This document shows positions 12,022 to 13,989 of a stretch of 13,989 nucleotides of DNA, in pieces. Numbering within the stretch: the first letter of the stretch is position 1; every line of letters starts with the position of its first letter. The notes under the pieces were generated by a model, which worked only from the letters and a program-made list of their open reading frames with translations, searched no databases and was not told where the DNA came from. The stretch spans positions 3,719-17,707 of the forward strand of contig DKYZ01000057.1 in NCBI GenBank assembly GCA_002493515.1. Direction: 5' to 3'. The DNA is from Porphyromonadaceae bacterium UBA7087. GTDB taxonomy: Bacteria; Bacteroidota; Bacteroidia; Bacteroidales; Muribaculaceae. The position numbers were made by a program, and so were the translations under genes.

Positions 12022-13989
12022 TTAAACGTGGAGAAGCTCCTTTATTCTGGTGCAAGCGTTGGAGAGACCCTCCACATCCTTGCCTCCGGCCTGCGCGAAG
12101 AACGGCTGGCCGCCTCCACCACCCTTGATTAGCTTGGCGGCCTCGCGGACAATCTGCGATGCGTTGAGACCATCCTTTACAAGGTCATCCGAAATCATGA
12201 GCGTAAGAAGCGGTTTGTCGATAGAAACCGTCGCTCCGATGAATACCGTATGTTCCGGAGAAAGCTTGCGAAGTGTGAACGCCACATTCTTCACGACTTC
12301 CGGCAGACGCGGACCCGAGAGGCTGCAAACCTTTATGCCGTTCTCCTCCTTTGCGTTTGCGAGGCATTCCTTTGCAAGGGTCTTGACCCGCTCCGCCATG
12401 TAATCCTCCACCTGGTGGCGCAGGTCGGTATTCTCCTCGATAGCCTTTCTTACAGCCTGACGGACGTCTGAGGCGCCCCCGAGGAATGATGCGATATCCT
12501 TCATGGAGTCCTGCAGCTGGTCGAGCATATTCTCCACTCCGGATGCCGTCACAGCCTCGATGCGGCGGATGCCGGCTGCGATGGAGCTTTCAGAAAGGAT
12601 TCTCACCATACCGATATTTCCTGTATTGGCCACGTGGGTTCCACCGCAAAGCTCAATGGAGGAGCCATACTTTATCACACGCACCCTGTCGCCATACTTC
12701 TCTCCGAAGAGGGCCATGGCTCCCATGCCGCGGGCCTCGGCGATGGGAAGGTCGCGATATTCCTCAAGAGGCATGCTCCTGCGAAGGCGCGAATTTACGA
12801 TATGCTCCACCTTGCGCAGCTCTTCCGGAGTCACCTTCTGGAAATGCGAGAAGTCGAAACGCAGCACATCGGGGGAGACATAGGATCCTTTCTGCTCGAC
12901 ATGAGTGCCAAGCACCTCGCGCAAAGCCTCGTGAAGGAGGTGTGTGGCGGAATGGTTGGCCGCTGTGGCATTTCGTGCCTCCACATCGATAGCCGCATTT
13001 AAGATAGCCTTTGGATCAGAGGGAAGCTTATGGGCAAGATGGACTCCTATGTTGTTCTCACGCTTTGTATCGAAAATCTCGATTACCTCGCCAGAGGGGG
13101 AAGTCAGGGTTCCCTTGTCGCCAACCTGTCCGCCCATCTCGGCATAGAAGGGTGTCTTCGACAGGATAATCTGATAGTATTCCTTACCTTTCTGCTTCAC
13201 CTTGCGGTAACGGAGAATCTCGGTAGGAGTTTCCGTGAAGTCGTAGCCCACGAACTCCTGCTCACCATCGTTGACAACAGTCCAGTCACCGGTCTCGACA
13301 GCGGCGGCATTGCGTGCGCGCTCTTTCTGCTTCTGCATCTCTGCATCAAACTCCTTGTTGTCGAGCGTCATGCCCTGCTCACGAAGGATAAGCTCGGTGA
13401 GGTCAAGCGGAAAACCGAATGTATCGTAAAGCACGAAAGCATCTTTACCTGATATTTCCGTCTTCCCTTCTGCCCTGGCTTTCCTGACAATGTCGTCAAG
13501 CAGCTTTATGCCGTTGTCGAGGGTGCGCAGGAAGGATTCCTCCTCCTCCTTTATCACCTTCTTAATTAGGGTCTGCTGCGCCGTCAGCTCCGGATAGGAG
13601 GGACCCATCTGCTCCACGAGCTTGTCGACAAGCTTGTAAAGGAACGGTTCCTTCTGCCCGAGGAACGTATAAGCGTAACGGACGGCGCGGCGAAGGATAC
13701 GGCGTATCACATAGCCGGCCTTTGCATTGGAGGGAAGCTGCGAATCAGCTATGGAGAAGGATATTGTGCGCACATGGTCGGCCACGACACGCATGGCCAC
13801 ATCCACTTTGGCATCGACCCCGTATTTCAGCCCGGAAAGGGAACTTATGACGTCGATGAGGGGAGTGAACACATCAGTGTCGTAATTCGATTTCTTACCC
13901 TGGAGAGCCATGCAGAGGCGCTCGAAGCCCATTCCGGTGTCGATCACCTTTGCCGGAAGCGGCTCCAAAGAGCCGTCGGCCTTGCGGTT
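12022..13989 (-). CDS. alaS: Alanyl-tRNA synthetase, C-terminal ~655 residues (5' end beyond window)
   Basis: This cytoplasmic class II enzyme charges tRNA-Ala with alanine and edits mischarged Ser or Gly. The reading frame is open to the right edge (first visible residues NRKADGSLEPLPAK), so about 215-220 residues with class II motifs 1 and 2 are missing. Visible are motif 3 (DTGMGFERL, residues 17-25 of the fragment); the editing domain, with zinc-type ligands His346 and His350 in NHSATHLLHEAL and Cys448 and His452 in ELCGGTHVANTG; and the C-terminal DHHA1-type region with its glycine-rich GGGGGQPFFAQAGGKD. Taking the TTG at 13966-13968 as a start would truncate the enzyme within motif 3's upstream strand, and is wrong. 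A 15-bp gap separates its TAA from the downstream secreted-protein gene. No frameshift or missing key residue is seen in the visible part. Confidence 0.97.
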   Translation of the reverse strand, partial: NRKADGSLEPLPAKVIDTGMGFERLCMALQGKKSNYDTDVFTPLIDVISSLSGLKYGVDAKVDVAMRVVADHVRTISFSIADSQLPSNAKAGYVIRRILRRAVRYAYTFLGQKEPFLYKLVDKLVEQMGPSYPELTAQQTLIKKVIKEEEESFLRTLDNGIKLLDDIVRKARAEGKTEISGKDAFVLYDTFGFPLDLTELILREQGMTLDNKEFDAEMQKQKERARNAAAVETGDWTVVNDGEQEFVGYDFTETPTEILRYRKVKQKGKEYYQIILSKTPFYAEMGGQVGDKGTLTSPSGEVIEIFDTKRENNIGVHLAHKLPSDPKAILNAAIDVEARNATAANHSATHLLHEALREVLGTHVEQKGSYVSPDVLRFDFSHFQKVTPEELRKVEHIVNSRLRRSMPLEEYRDLPIAEARGMGAMALFGEKYGDRVRVIKYGSSIELCGGTHVANTGNIGMVRILSESSIAAGIRRIEAVTASGVENMLDQLQDSMKDIASFLGGASDVRQAVRKAIEENTDLRHQVEDYMAERVKTLAKECLANAKEENGIKVCSLSGPRLPEVVKNVAFTLRKLSPEHTVFIGATVSIDKPLLTLMISDDLVKDGLNASQIVREAAKLIKGGGGGQPFFAQAGGKDVEGLSNACTRIKELLHV

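Noticed and set aside
13966..13968. TTG as the start of alaS
   Set aside because: The frame is open to the right edge and the upstream residues NRKADGS fit the alanyl-tRNA synthetase sequence, so the gene is simply cut by the window.
1..13989. CRISPR array, tRNA/rRNA, insertion sequence, phage or defence system
   Set aside because: No spaced direct repeats, no cloverleaf-like or rRNA segments, no transposase or integrase motifs, and every larger frame with domain features is metabolic, envelope or translation related. No undescribed system could be supported.

Overview
The window looks like a chromosomal segment from a gut-type member of the order Bacteroidales, possibly Muribaculaceae; the family is an inference. 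The grounds are: a -33/-7 promoter of the Bacteroidetes type (TTTG, 20 bp, TAACTTTG) before the aldolase gene; A-rich leaders in place of Shine-Dalgarno sites; a secreted GH29 fucosidase; a secreted transglutaminase-like/thioredoxin-like protein of a type I associate with Bacteroidales; and a large secreted protein ending in what looks like a type IX secretion (T9SS) C-terminal sorting domain. The coding sequence is moderately GC-rich.

Layout. Positions 1-5885 (+ strand) form one tight, co-directional cluster: the 3' end of a probable formimidoyltetrahydrofolate cyclodeaminase, a ROK-family sugar kinase, a secreted GH29 alpha-L-fucosidase, a CutC-family protein and an 888-residue secreted transglutaminase-like protein. 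The gaps are 2, 28, 3 and 19 bp, so co-transcription is likely. The cluster ends at a perfect 22-bp inverted repeat (5910-5957), probably its terminator. A promoter-like region and an 88-nt leader with a stem-loop then precede a 1038-residue surface or secreted protein (6088-9204). That gene ends in a terminator whose T-run almost touches the -33 element of the promoter for a threonine-aldolase-type PLP enzyme (9338-10363).

Positions 10371-13989 are on the - strand. In transcription order they hold alaS (alanyl-tRNA synthetase, its start beyond the right edge), a 173-residue secreted protein with an SH3b-like N-terminal half starting 15 bp after alaS, a hairpin, and a ten-helix EamA/DMT-family transporter. 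The transporter converges on the aldolase gene with 7 bp between stop codons.

Functionally this is mostly metabolic and cell-envelope housekeeping: glycan release (fucosidase), sugar phosphorylation (ROK), folate/histidine catabolism (cyclodeaminase), amino-acid cleavage, export and translation. I see no CRISPR array, transposase, integrase, phage gene, toxin-antitoxin pair, tRNA or rRNA, and no convincing new defence or biosynthetic system. The items most worth a second look are the architectures of the 888- and 1038-residue proteins, the perfect palindrome at 5910-5957, an in-frame 15-bp tandem duplication at the start of the transglutaminase gene, and an atypical residue in the ROK zinc/sugar motif. 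No stretch without a gene exceeds about 200 bp.
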